A stretch of 64,000 bases of DNA from PSRF01 sp035457105. GTDB taxonomy: Bacteria; Acidobacteriota; Blastocatellia; Pyrinomonadales; Pyrinomonadaceae. Under the pieces are notes generated by a model. That model saw nothing but the letters and a program-made list of their open reading frames with translations. It had not been told where the DNA came from and did not search any database. Of this stretch, positions 36,402-44,802 are shown piece by piece. Where the stretch lies: assembly GCA_035457105.1 (NCBI GenBank), contig DATIBX010000565.1, positions 1 to 64,000 on the forward strand. The letters run 5' to 3'. Every line of letters starts with the position of its first letter. Position 1 is the first letter of the stretch. A program made the position numbers and the translations under genes.

Positions 36402-37352
36402 ATGCGCCAGCGTTACCTGCTGCTTGCTCTCATCGGTCTCACGCTCTGCTCAATATCAGTCAATGCGCAAAGTTTCGAGTCCGCTTCGGAACACTACAAC
36501 CGCGGTACAAAGAAGATTGCCCGTGGTGATTGGGACGGAGCCATCGAGGACTACAGTCGCGCGATAGTTCTCAGCTCACGATTATCGCGAGAGAAAAAGT
36601 CAGTCCGTCTTATGGGCAATTCCTTTTTTGGCGAATCTGACGACGCTGCAAACATCACCGTCATCGATCCCCTGACAGCAGATGCTTACAACAACCGTGG
36701 CGTGGCGCGCTATCAAAAAGGTGATATTGAAGGAGCAATCTCCGACTTCAATGCGGCTCTTCAAATCAGACCGGCGCTCGCCAAGGCATTTCTAAATCGA
36801 GCATCGGCAAAGCGAGAGAAGGGAGATTTAGATGGGGCACTAAGCGATCTAAATCGCGCGATCGCCATCGATAAGGATCTCTTCGAGGCTTATAACAATC
36901 GCGGCTCGCTGCGAAATGCACTTCGGGATCCGGTCGGAGCGATGGAGGACCTGAATAGAGCAATCGAACTCAATCCGAAATCTGGGAACTCTCATTATCA
37001 AAGAGCCTATCTGTTTATCGACAACAAGCAATACGATCAAGCTCTTGCTGATTTTGAAAAAACCGTGAAGCTTAGTCCTGAGATGGCACTCGCCTATCAT
37101 GGACGAGGTACGGCCTGGATGTTCAAAGGTTTTATGGAAAATGCGGTCGCGGATTTCAACGAAGCTCTAAAGAGGGATCCGACAATTGCCTGGAGCTACT
37201 TCAACCGTAGCCTGGCTCGAACGTACCTGGGAGACACAACAGGAGCTTTGAACGACTTTAACGAGCTCGCCAAGCTTAGACCTGATTTGGCAGATGACCT
37301 CACGCGTCGCACCGAGTTAGCACGGCACCTGCGTCGCATAGGCAAGCGTTAG
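36402..37352 (+). CDS. Secreted TPR-repeat protein
   Basis: 316 aa from the ATG at 36402, preceded by AAGAGGAGG. A signal peptide covers 1-22, ending NAQS. About seven TPR units follow (for example DAYNNRGVARYQKGDIEGAISDFNAAL), mostly of the Ser/Asn-Arg-Gly type common in this window. No enzyme domain is seen. Its 450-bp upstream region holds a nested inverted repeat. It converges with ymdB, 5 nt apart. Confidence 0.8.
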   Translation: MRQRYLLLALIGLTLCSISVNAQSFESASEHYNRGTKKIARGDWDGAIEDYSRAIVLSSRLSREKKSVRLMGNSFFGESDDAANITVIDPLTADAYNNRGVARYQKGDIEGAISDFNAALQIRPALAKAFLNRASAKREKGDLDGALSDLNRAIAIDKDLFEAYNNRGSLRNALRDPVGAMEDLNRAIELNPKSGNSHYQRAYLFIDNKQYDQALADFEKTVKLSPEMALAYHGRGTAWMFKGFMENAVADFNEALKRDPTIAWSYFNRSLARTYLGDTTGALNDFNELAKLRPDLADDLTRRTELARHLRRIGKR

Positions 37353-37357
37353 AGACG

Positions 37358-38140
37358 TTAAGCCTGGTGAGCGAGATTCAAGCGTTGAATCTCTCTGGCC
37401 TGACCGGTTAGATCGTCAACATCAATTACGGCGCCGCATATTCTGACGTGGCCGCTCGCATGTTCCGCCTTGCGAGCGGTCACTGAAGTAAAGCGGGCGA
37501 TGACATCCGCAGTATCCATACCAATTACGCCGGCATAACTTCCGGTCATCCCGAGATCGGTAAGGTAAGCAGTACCTTTCGGAAGAATCCGTTCGTCCGC
37601 AGTCTGAACATGAGTATGGGTGCCAACAACTGCGGAAACACGGCCATCAAGAAACCAGCCCATGGCCACTTTTTCAGAAGTAGCTTCCGCATGCATATCG
37701 ACCAGGCGCACTCTTGTGTCCGAGGGAATTGAGTCAAGAACTTGATTAATGACTCGAAAGGGATCGTCTGATGGAGGCATGAACACACGGCCCATCACAT
37801 TTGCAACTGCAACTTTGACCCCCTTGATCTCACCAGACCAAACTCCGCTGCCGGGAGTGTTTGGGGGATAATTCGCCGGTCGGATGAGCCGGGGCTGCTT
37901 ACGAATGTACTCGACGGCCTCTTTCTTATCGAAGATATGATTACCGGAGGTCATCACATCAATTCCCGATGAAAAGAGCTGTTCACAAAGTGAAGGAGTA
38001 ACGGAAAAACCCCCGGCGAGATTCTCCGCATTCATAACAGCAAAGTCGACCGCGTGCTGTTCGCGAATATCCTGAATCCGCTCCAGAACGGCGAGGCGTC
38101 CGGGTTTAGCGACTACATCGCCAATCATGAGAATTTTCAT
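37358..38140 (-). CDS. ymdB: YmdB-family metallophosphoesterase
   Basis: 260 aa from the ATG at 38140. A metal-dependent phosphodiesterase (TIGR00282 type) active on cyclic nucleotides. Metal ligands are visible in MIGDVVAKPGR, MNAENLAGGF, TSGNHIFDK, DMHAEATSEK and GTHTHVQT. An upstream extension to 38278 is out of keeping with the family start. It is preceded by a strong terminator at 38157-38186 that closes the 6S-like RNA, so ymdB probably has its own promoter in or near that site. Confidence 0.93.
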   Translation of the reverse strand: MKILMIGDVVAKPGRLAVLERIQDIREQHAVDFAVMNAENLAGGFSVTPSLCEQLFSSGIDVMTSGNHIFDKKEAVEYIRKQPRLIRPANYPPNTPGSGVWSGEIKGVKVAVANVMGRVFMPPSDDPFRVINQVLDSIPSDTRVRLVDMHAEATSEKVAMGWFLDGRVSAVVGTHTHVQTADERILPKGTAYLTDLGMTGSYAGVIGMDTADVIARFTSVTARKAEHASGHVRICGAVIDVDDLTGQAREIQRLNLAHQA

Positions 38141-38156
38141 TTGCGTGAATACTGGA

Positions 38157-38186
38157 TAAAGAAAAAGCCGCGATCCAGATCGTGGC
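38157..38186 (-). terminator. Intrinsic terminator after the 6S-like RNA
   Basis: Minus-strand stem GCCACGATC-TG-GATCGCGGC (one A-C mismatch) is followed by TTTTTCTTT. It lies about 40 nt after the predicted 3' end of the 6S-like RNA and just before the ymdB start. Confidence 0.85.
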
Positions 38187-38226
38187 AGTATTAGTCGCCT
38201 AACGATTCTGATCAGCGGACAAGGTT

Positions 38227-38431
38227 GGCAGGAGGGAGATCCGCATGAGTCGTTCCGAAGCCGTAATTGAACCTGCATAGACAGGTGGGTGACCTCTTAA
38301 TGTCGCCGCCTCTGGCAGTTCTTAACGTTGAAGAACGGCACTGGCTAACCGACCTCGGTCTCCCTAATCAACGGCGTTGGCTCAATCATCGTAACTCGGT
38401 GACGGACACCGCAGAACGATCCCTCCGCCGC
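38227..38431 (-). ncRNA. ssrS: 6S RNA (candidate)
   Basis: A region of about 205 nt lies just downstream of zapA on the same strand, the classic 6S RNA location. The ends pair: 5' GGAGGGA with 3' TCCCTCC, then CGTTC with GAACG. Within lie GGTG/CACC, ACCGA/TCGGT, GTTCTT/AAGAAC and ACCTG/CAGGT hairpins, as expected for a long rod with a central bubble. A -10-like TAATAT (38441-38436) lies about 6 nt before the start. Function by mimicking an open promoter to bind RNA polymerase is known for the family. I could not run a covariance model. Confidence 0.6.
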
Positions 38432-38567
38432 GCAGATATTAACACACAACACGGCCGAGCCGTACTTCGTACTTTTATCTCGGTACCTTGTAACGTTGGC
38501 CAGGGTGGGGCCTGGCTCCTGAAGAGGATCGTGATGATGCAGAAGATGCGGAATTATTGATCAGTTC

Positions 38568-38655
38568 TCATTTGATAATTGAGAATTGCTAACTGATTGG
38601 AGGTCAGTTATTGAGGAATTTCAAGTGAAAATAGAAATTCTTAAATATCAAATGA
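38568..38655. repeat. AT-rich 88-bp inverted repeat after zapA
   Basis: Arms 38568-38590 and 38633-38655 match in 20 of 23 positions (outer 10 bp TCATTTGATA / TATCAAATGA perfect). An inner AACTGA / TCAGTT pair also exists. It lies between zapA (stop 38704) and the 6S-like RNA. It is much richer in A/T than its neighbours, so it may be a small palindromic element or a 3'-end hairpin of the zapA transcript. Confidence 0.65.
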
Positions 38656-38703
38656 TAATCTTCAAATAGACCTCGCGATGTGCGCAAATCAATCAGGCAG
38701 GAC

Positions 38704-39093
38704 CTACCCTAAAGATAGCTTCCCAGGTCCGCCTTGTTCACTCTCAACAGAGCTGCGGACTTTGAGCAAGCGATCGAGCATCTCAGCACACTCGCCACTC
38801 CGAGACGCAAGTTGCGAATCTGCCTGCTCATGCATGTTCTTCAGACGGTGGAGCTCATCGGCGATATGGAGTGCGGCAAGTATGGCAACCTTGAGAGAGT
38901 CAACAGTCAACGTCCCCGACGAGATTTCTCTCATCCGGCTATCGACAAACTCGGCGAGCTGAATAATGTACTCGGTATCACCATCCGAACGGATGTTGTA
39001 AGTCTGATTATAAATCTCAACTCGGATGGTGGGACTGCTGCTAGATGCTTCCATGCTACGTTTATTGAGTACCTGGTCGAAACCGGCGGTCAT
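38704..39093 (-). CDS. zapA: Cell division protein ZapA
   Basis: 129 aa, promotes FtsZ filament bundling. It has the ZapA start IRVEIYNQTYNIRSDGDTEYIIQLAEFVDSRMREI and a C-terminal coiled coil (DELHRLKNMHEQADSQLASR). The ATG at 39093 overlaps the preceding stop by 4 nt (ATGA), supporting the longer start over an inner ATG at 39051. It is downstream of pheT and a coiled-coil gene and upstream of the 6S-like RNA, a conserved arrangement. Confidence 0.92.
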   Translation of the reverse strand: MTAGFDQVLNKRSMEASSSSPTIRVEIYNQTYNIRSDGDTEYIIQLAEFVDSRMREISSGTLTVDSLKVAILAALHIADELHRLKNMHEQADSQLASRSGECAEMLDRLLKVRSSVESEQGGPGKLSLG

Positions 39094-39368
39094 TTAAATT
39101 CCTCCGCCATTTCAGGATCGAGAGCTGCAACCGCGTCAAGCATTGCTTCAACCTTCATCCTGATCGTTTCTCTTTCAGCAAGGAGCTTTTCAACCTGATT
39201 TTCGAGCCGCTCTTTTTCGTTCAGGACATTTCCCATGTCACGATGAATCAGGGCGAGTTCTTTCTCGAGGTTCTCTTTCTCCGTACGTAACGACTTAGTT
39301 AGTTCGATGGTCCGGTAGATCTTATCTTCCAAATGCGAAAACTTTTCCAGGCCTGACAAACCAACCAT
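39090..39368 (-). CDS. Small coiled-coil protein, ZapB-like
   Basis: 92 aa, almost entirely predicted coiled coil (EKFSHLEDKIYRTIELTKSLRTEKENLEKELALI) with heptad spacing. It resembles ZapB, which bridges ZapA to the nucleoid, but such short coils cannot be assigned firmly. Its ATGA overlap with zapA supports a division role. Confidence 0.7.
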   Translation of the reverse strand: MVGLSGLEKFSHLEDKIYRTIELTKSLRTEKENLEKELALIHRDMGNVLNEKERLENQVEKLLAERETIRMKVEAMLDAVAALDPEMAEEFK

Positions 39369-39467
39369 CGGTTATCTCCCACCAACAAGATTCAAAATCG
39401 CGACCTGATTATCCGCCTTCAAGTGTGTTAGCGCAAGACTCATTCTGCAATCCGGAAAGATTTATTT

Positions 39468-41519
39468 TTATCGCTGCTCGGCCGCGAAAGTCTTAAGCAA
39501 CGAAGAAGTCAGTTGGGCGTGCGTCTCTTCTACCTCTTCATCTCGCAGAGTTCGCTCGTCAGCCCGATACTCAATTCGTAGCGTTATTGATCGCTTGGTC
39601 GCAGGTATGTTGGCTCCTTCGTACGTACCAACTAGCCTGACCTCATTGAGTGCTTGTACTTCTCTTCCCTTGATATCGCGAACCACTTCCTCAAACGTTG
39701 TATTGCGATCAATCAACAGAGAAATGTCCCGAACGATTGATGGAAACCTGGGAAGTGGCGAATAATGGACCACCGTTTCCTCAGACGCTAGCAACGCTGA
39801 GAGTTGTAACTCCAACACATAAACTGGCTGACGAAACTTATATGCATTACCAATTGCGTCACTCAACCTGCCCATAGAACCGATTTCACGACCGCTTGCC
39901 AACCCGATACTCGCAGACTGACCTTGCCTCAGATGAGCTGCTGCCGTTCGGACAAATTTCAGCGCCGGCAAATTCATCAACTCGACAGCGGTTTCGACAG
40001 CTCCCTTCAGATCGAAGAAATCAAGGTCCCGCTCGGCCAAAACGCGAGCTTCTTCAAGTGCTCCACCCGTGGCAATCAGCGCCAGGGACAAAGACTCCGC
40101 GGGTAACTCTCCAGCCGTCTTGGCATTAAAGATCCGGCCAATTTCAAAGAGTCGCACATCACGATTGCCGTGATTAAAGTTGTGACGCAATGAACTTAGC
40201 AGCCCCGGCAGCAAAGAACTACGCATCCAGGCTGAACCCTCGATTATTGGATTTTTCAGTAAAGGTTGCGCCTCGGCTGTAATGCCTAAAAGATCAGTAC
40301 CTTCGCGAGGTATGAAGCTGAAGTTGATAGCCTCATCAAATCCAAAAGAGTTGAGTGCCCGTCGCAGAATTCTCTGCTTCATCTCACCGGGCTGATACTC
40401 GCCGGATGAGCTGGAAGGTGGTAATTCCGAGGCAATCTTTTCAAACCCCGTGTGGCGCGCAATCTCCTCAATTAAATCTTCTTCTTGCTCAACGTCATTC
40501 CGCCAGGACGGGACGATGTAGACGAGTTCTTCCGCGCCTTCCGACTGTTTCGCAAAGCCAAGCGCAGTCAGGATCCGGTCCATTTCTTTGGGCTCAACGG
40601 AGAGCGAAGTCAGATCCTTTACGCGTGCAATCCGCAAAGTGACGCTTCGTGGCTGAAGCTTTCCGGGATAGACATCAATCACATCCTCAGTTGGCAGGCC
40701 ACCGGCGAGTTCACAAATCAATTCAACACAGCGCTGCTGGGCGTTAATTACATTTTCGCGATCGGCGCCGCGTTCAAAACGTCTGGAGGCTTCAGTGTCC
40801 ATTCCCAGACGTCGCGCGGTACGCCGAATCGAATTCGCATCGAAGTACGCGCTTTCAATCAACACGTCGGTTGTTTGTTCAGAGATCTCGGAATCTTCCC
40901 CGCCCATTATTCCTGCGAGTGCAACCGGGCGAACCGCGTCAGCAATAACCAGGGTGTCGTCCGTCAAATCTCGTTCAAAGCCATCGAGCGTTTTGAGTCT
41001 TTCTCCGGCCCGGGCGCGACGAACCACAATTCGCTTTCCCGAAAGCTTGTCGAAGTCAAAAGCATGAAGCGGCTGGCCCAACTCATGCAACACATAGTTC
41101 GTAATGTCAGCAACATTGTTAATGGACCGTTGGCCAATCACTTCGAGTCGTCGCACAAGCCATTCCGGTGACGGACCAATTTTGACACCCTTAATCAACC
41201 TGGCGGCATAACGAGGACATAGTTGCGGGTCATCTATTGTTACAACGGTCAACTCTGCTGCATTTCCTGCTGTCTTAAACGACTTCGCAACAGGCAATCG
41301 CAAGTTGGTTCGTTCAATAACCGTGACTTCCCGGGCGACACCGACGTGTGACAAGCAGTCTGGCCGATTTGAAGGAACCTCAACGTCCAAAACCGAGTCT
41401 GTTTCTTTGTTTTCAACTGCGTCAATTGCCAGGCCGACCATGGTCAGACGGTCACGCAGCTCAGCGGGCGTTAACGCCGTGGCCGACAATTCACGAAGCC
41501 ATTGGTAGCTAATTAACAT
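39468..41519 (-). CDS. pheT: Phenylalanyl-tRNA synthetase beta subunit (lacking the EMAP-like domain)
   Basis: 683 aa, against about 795 in E. coli. The N-terminal B1 part (MLISYQWLRELSATALTPAELRDRLTMVGLAIDAVE) runs directly into VLDVEVPSNRPDCLSHVGVAREV, so the ~110-residue EMAP/OB tRNA-binding insertion is absent. The B3/4 editing domain, B5 (RAGERLKTLDGF, VIADAVRPVALAGIMGG) and the C-terminal FDX-ACB domain (YSPLPRFPSIVRDISLLID) are present. It follows pheS by 8 nt. Confidence 0.93.
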   Translation of the reverse strand: MLISYQWLRELSATALTPAELRDRLTMVGLAIDAVENKETDSVLDVEVPSNRPDCLSHVGVAREVTVIERTNLRLPVAKSFKTAGNAAELTVVTIDDPQLCPRYAARLIKGVKIGPSPEWLVRRLEVIGQRSINNVADITNYVLHELGQPLHAFDFDKLSGKRIVVRRARAGERLKTLDGFERDLTDDTLVIADAVRPVALAGIMGGEDSEISEQTTDVLIESAYFDANSIRRTARRLGMDTEASRRFERGADRENVINAQQRCVELICELAGGLPTEDVIDVYPGKLQPRSVTLRIARVKDLTSLSVEPKEMDRILTALGFAKQSEGAEELVYIVPSWRNDVEQEEDLIEEIARHTGFEKIASELPPSSSSGEYQPGEMKQRILRRALNSFGFDEAINFSFIPREGTDLLGITAEAQPLLKNPIIEGSAWMRSSLLPGLLSSLRHNFNHGNRDVRLFEIGRIFNAKTAGELPAESLSLALIATGGALEEARVLAERDLDFFDLKGAVETAVELMNLPALKFVRTAAAHLRQGQSASIGLASGREIGSMGRLSDAIGNAYKFRQPVYVLELQLSALLASEETVVHYSPLPRFPSIVRDISLLIDRNTTFEEVVRDIKGREVQALNEVRLVGTYEGANIPATKRSITLRIEYRADERTLRDEEVEETHAQLTSSLLKTFAAEQR

Positions 41520-41527
41520 GACTCTCT

Positions 41528-42637
41528 TTAAGAGAACTGCTTAAGGAACCGGACCTCGTTTTCGAACAGCAAACGAATGTCGTCGAGACCATACATCAGT
41601 GCACACATGCGGTCGATTCCCAGGCCAAACGCAAAGCCCGAATAGATTTGGGGATCGACGCCCACTGCCCTGAGAACATTTGGGTGCACCATGCCCGAGC
41701 CGCCCAATTCAATCCACCCTGAATTCTTACAAATACGACACCCTGAGCCTTTGCACTTGAAACAGCTGAAATCAAATTCAGCGCTGGGTTCAGTGAACGG
41801 GAAATAGGATGGACGAAAGCGAGTTACCGTATCGGGCCCAAACATTCTCCGGAGGAACTCGGCGACAGTTCCTTTCAGATGGGCCATGGTTATACCACGG
41901 TCAACGCAGAGCCCTTCAACCTGATAGAACATCGGGTTATGCGTAGGATCAGGAGTATCGCGACGAAAGACTCTGCCCGGAGCAATCATCCGAACGGGAA
42001 CGCCGCGACGTTGCATTGCATGAATCTGGACAGTTGATGTTTGTGAGCGCAGCGCGAAACCGTCCGTCGTGTAGAACGTATCTTGCGATCCGCGTGCCGG
42101 ATGGTTATCGGGAATGTTTAGTGCGGCGAAGTTGTAGAAGTCTGTCTCGATCTCGCGATCATCTTCGATGACGTAACCAAGTGCGACAAAGATATCCTCG
42201 ATGCGTTCTCTGACGAGCGTGATTGGATGAGCATGTCCTCGTCGAGGTCGCCGGCCCGGCAAAGTTACATCAATACTTTCCAGCGCAGTCCGGTTGAGCT
42301 CAATCAGTTCTGCCAGGTTTCGTTCTGCCTGCTCAATGAGACTCGTAATCGAAGCCTCGATCTGCTGAACAAGCTGACCAAAGGCCGGCCGCTCGTCGGC
42401 AGCAACCTTACCGATCAACTTTCTGGCGGCAGCCAGAGCGCTCTTCTTGCCCAGATGGCGCGTCCGAACTTCAGCCAGCGCACGCTGCTGGGCGAGTGCC
42501 TCCTCGAGGGTCAGAGCCGCAGTTAGCACGACCTGGTAATCGGTTAAGCGAACAAAGCGTTCGAACTCTTGCTCGAACGCTTTGTGTGCTAATTCTACCT
42601 GCTCAGTTGGGTTCAGATCTTTTTCTATTCCCGACAT
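41528..42637 (-). CDS. pheS: Phenylalanyl-tRNA synthetase alpha subunit
   Basis: 369 aa. Class II core with motif 2 (RMIAPGRVFRRDTPDPTHNPMFYQVEGLCVD) and motif 3 (GFAFGLGIDRMCALMYGLDDIR). The N-terminal coiled coil (residues about 20-110) and the substrate-binding region around RSQTSTVQIHAM are normal. The CFKCKGSGCRICKNSGWIELGGSGMVHPNV stretch contains a four-Cys zinc-ribbon-like element (CxxC ... CxxC), which is not seen in E. coli PheS. It is 8 nt upstream of pheT. Confidence 0.95.
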   Translation of the reverse strand: MSGIEKDLNPTEQVELAHKAFEQEFERFVRLTDYQVVLTAALTLEEALAQQRALAEVRTRHLGKKSALAAARKLIGKVAADERPAFGQLVQQIEASITSLIEQAERNLAELIELNRTALESIDVTLPGRRPRRGHAHPITLVRERIEDIFVALGYVIEDDREIETDFYNFAALNIPDNHPARGSQDTFYTTDGFALRSQTSTVQIHAMQRRGVPVRMIAPGRVFRRDTPDPTHNPMFYQVEGLCVDRGITMAHLKGTVAEFLRRMFGPDTVTRFRPSYFPFTEPSAEFDFSCFKCKGSGCRICKNSGWIELGGSGMVHPNVLRAVGVDPQIYSGFAFGLGIDRMCALMYGLDDIRLLFENEVRFLKQFS

Positions 42638-42638
42638 T

Positions 42639-43355
42639 TCAATTCTTCTTAACTGCCACCCATTTACCTTGCGCCTGGCCTGAGTAATCGAACTCTCCTG
42701 ATAGTTTTCCCTCGATCACGACGGCCGACATCAGGATTGAACCATTTGGAGATTCGAGCTGAAAGTTGAGCTTGCCATCTTTCCAGGTGCCATCTTTGAT
42801 AGTCGACTCGCCCAACTGCGAGCTACTGCTACCCGTGACGGTTTCGCCTTCAACTTTGAGAACGAGAAGGAAAGGAAACGGCTGGCCCTGCGCGTCCGCA
42901 ACACCGTCCCATTGTCCGCTGAGATTAACGACCTCGGCGGTGGTGGTGGCATTGGCAGTTGCTTCAACTTTCGTAAGTTCAACAGCCCTTTTTTGCGGGC
43001 CTACGATCCAATCGCCGGCTAACTTTGAACCGTCAGTCTTTGCAGTGACAATTCCATCTTTTCCCGCTGCTCCCAGTTTCAGAGTTAACTTATCGCCTAC
43101 CAACGTTCCTTCAGAGACGTCGCTGGTGGTCTGTCCATTAACCAACTGACCTGAGATCCTCCCGCCATCACTTTTAAGATCGAGAGTCAATTTCTGATCA
43201 GCCGCGCCTTCAACTTTCGCTACTCCCTCATATTTTCCAGCTACTGAGGTTGATGGGGTTTGCGAGAAGGCTGCGCCGCTGAAAAATAGGATTGCTAGCC
43301 AAGCAACCACAAACCTAATGCTGTTGTAATCGCTAGAGTTTCGAAACTGCCGCAT
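42639..43355 (-). CDS. Secreted protein of unknown function inside the IF3 operon
   Basis: 238 aa from the ATG at 43355 (AGGAAACTAGG upstream). A signal peptide covers about 1-26, ending AAFSQ. The body is two repeats of a beta-barrel-like unit: one around residues 35-120 (GKYEGVAKVEGAADQKLTLDLKSDG), the other around 150-235 (GQWDGVADAQGQPFPFLLVLKVEG), each with GxxxG-type strands. No known enzyme. Genes on either side are rplT and pheS, so it has been inserted into, or recruited by, the translation operon. Confidence 0.65.
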   Translation of the reverse strand: MRQFRNSSDYNSIRFVVAWLAILFFSGAAFSQTPSTSVAGKYEGVAKVEGAADQKLTLDLKSDGGRISGQLVNGQTTSDVSEGTLVGDKLTLKLGAAGKDGIVTAKTDGSKLAGDWIVGPQKRAVELTKVEATANATTTAEVVNLSGQWDGVADAQGQPFPFLLVLKVEGETVTGSSSSQLGESTIKDGTWKDGKLNFQLESPNGSILMSAVVIEGKLSGEFDYSGQAQGKWVAVKKN

Positions 43356-43383
43356 CCTAGTTTCCTTTCCCAATTCTCGCAAA

Positions 43384-43767
43384 CTAGGCGGCCGCCTTGT
43401 TGCGCTGTTCATTTTCCAAAGCCGCCTTCGCCTGTTCCACAACCTTTCCGAACGAATCTGGTTGATGAACCGCGAGATCGGCCAGCACTTTACGGTCTAA
43501 CTCAATTGCCGCCAGTTTCAGTCCGTGCATGAGCTGGGAATAATTCAATCCATTGAGGCGCGCAGCAGCGCCAATTCTTACAATCCACAAACTTCTAAAA
43601 TCGCGTTTCTTCAATTTGCGGCCGGTGTAGGCGAAATTCAAACCGCGCTCAACCGACTCTTTTGCTGATCTATAGAGCTTGGATTTGGTGCCACGATAGC
43701 CCTTGGCTAACTTTAAAATCTTCTTGCGTCTCTCGAGACGCTTATTTCCACGTTTTGCTCGAGGCAT
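43384..43767 (-). CDS. rplT: 50S ribosomal protein L20
   Basis: 127 aa. Binds 23S rRNA domain II early in assembly. It opens with the standard sequence PRAKRGNKRLERRKKILKLAKGYRG and has KRDFRSLWIVRIGAAARLNGL. Located after rpmI, as in the canonical infC-rpmI-rplT order. The C-terminus is 8 residues longer than in E. coli and ends in AAA. Confidence 0.97.
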   Translation of the reverse strand: MPRAKRGNKRLERRKKILKLAKGYRGTKSKLYRSAKESVERGLNFAYTGRKLKKRDFRSLWIVRIGAAARLNGLNYSQLMHGLKLAAIELDRKVLADLAVHQPDSFGKVVEQAKAALENEQRNKAAA

Positions 43768-43833
43768 TTTGGTCCCCTTTCATTAAAAGCAAGCGAATGA
43801 ATAAACTTCACGCTTCAGATATAAAAAACTCAC

Positions 43834-44037
43834 CTAGTCTCGTCCGTATGGCAGCATAGAAGTAACCCGGTCATGATCTGACTTCGAGACCAACCCATCA
43901 ATGTCCAGCTGTCGTTTTCTCTTATTAGTTTTCTTCGTCAGAATGTGACGAGCGTGCGAGTGACCTCGCTTAATCTTTCCGGTCGCGGTAAGCCGGAATC
44001 GCTTAGCAGCGCCTTTATGTGTCTTTAATTTAGGCAT
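43834..44037 (-). CDS. rpmI: 50S ribosomal protein L35
   Basis: 67 aa, basic. The family pattern is complete: PKLKTHKGAAKRFRLTATGKIKRGHSHARHILTKKTNKRKRQLD. It lies between infC and rplT. Confidence 0.97.
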   Translation of the reverse strand: MPKLKTHKGAAKRFRLTATGKIKRGHSHARHILTKKTNKRKRQLDIDGLVSKSDHDRVTSMLPYGRD

Positions 44038-44106
44038 AGTTACCCCTCTCCATTACAAGTTCAAATTCCGACTGGCGTCGCTAATACCAAACGCTCGGGA
44101 AATCTC

Positions 44107-44712
44107 TCACTGACCCGGCGGCACGCTGGTATGTTGATCCGGCTTAGCGCTGCCCTTATGTCGCTTTGGTCCCAGCACGATGAACATCTGATTCCCTTCC
44201 ATCCTGGGACGAGCTTCCACTTCACCTACATCAGCAAGATCCTGTTCCAATTTCTCGAGGATGCGCGCACCTAACTCGCGGTGAGTCATCTCTCGGCCGC
44301 GAAACCAGATCGTCGCCTTCACTTTGTCACCACCCTGCAACCACTCTCGAGCATGTTTCATACGGTAGTCGTAATCGTGGTCATCGGTGCCCGGGCGAAA
44401 CTTGACTTCCTTGACGGTTATCGTGACCTGTTTCTTTTTCGCCTCGTTCGCCTTCTTCTTGGCTTCGTACTGGTATTTGCCGAAATCGATGATGCGGCAT
44501 ACCGGCGGATCGGCATTGGGGGCCACCTCCACCAGATCCAAGCCTCTTTCTCTTGCTGAGCGAATTGCATCTCGGACGTCCATCACGCCGAGTTGTTCGC
44601 CTTCTTCTCCAATCACACGCACTTCAGGTACGCGAATTCTTTCGTTAACACGAACCGGCGGTTGACGCCGATTATCTGGACGCTGACCGCGCCCGCGAAA
44701 GCCTGTAGCTAT
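44107..44712 (-). CDS. infC: Translation initiation factor IF-3, AUA start
   Basis: 201 aa. IF-3 discriminates initiator tRNA and start codons on the 30S subunit. The N-domain reads RVNERIRVPEVRVIGEEGEQLGVMDVRDAI, then APNADPPVCRIIDFGKYQYE, the Lys-rich linker and a C-domain with VKEVKFRPGTDDHDY. No ATG, GTG or TTG lies at a suitable place for a full-length N-terminus. The ATA at 44712 follows AGGAGG by 7 nt and gives a normal-length protein, so it is taken as the start. A GTG at 44622 would delete conserved residues. Neighbours: thrS upstream, rpmI downstream. Confidence 0.92.
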   Translation of the reverse strand: MATGFRGRGQRPDNRRQPPVRVNERIRVPEVRVIGEEGEQLGVMDVRDAIRSARERGLDLVEVAPNADPPVCRIIDFGKYQYEAKKKANEAKKKQVTITVKEVKFRPGTDDHDYDYRMKHAREWLQGGDKVKATIWFRGREMTHRELGARILEKLEQDLADVGEVEARPRMEGNQMFIVLGPKRHKGSAKPDQHTSVPPGQ

Positions 44713-44725
44713 TGCTGCACCTCCT
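44710..44725 (-). promoter_or_regulatory. infC ribosome binding site with AUA start codon
   Basis: AGGAGG (44725-44720), seven bases, then ATA (44712-44710). IF-3 represses initiation at rare codons (AUU in E. coli, others elsewhere), so a non-AUG start is the known basis for infC autoregulation. Here the rare codon is AUA. Confidence 0.75.
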
Positions 44726-44802
44726 AGTGTTTTGAGTCTTCAGGTCCAACTTCCAACGTCCAAAGTCGGAGTCGTTGGCCGCAGGGACGCATGGACCCTT
44801 GA

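Noticed and set aside
38267..38560. 97-residue plus-strand frame across the 6S-like region
   Set aside because: The translation has no recognisable domain and no Shine-Dalgarno, and the region is better explained as a structured RNA on the minus strand.
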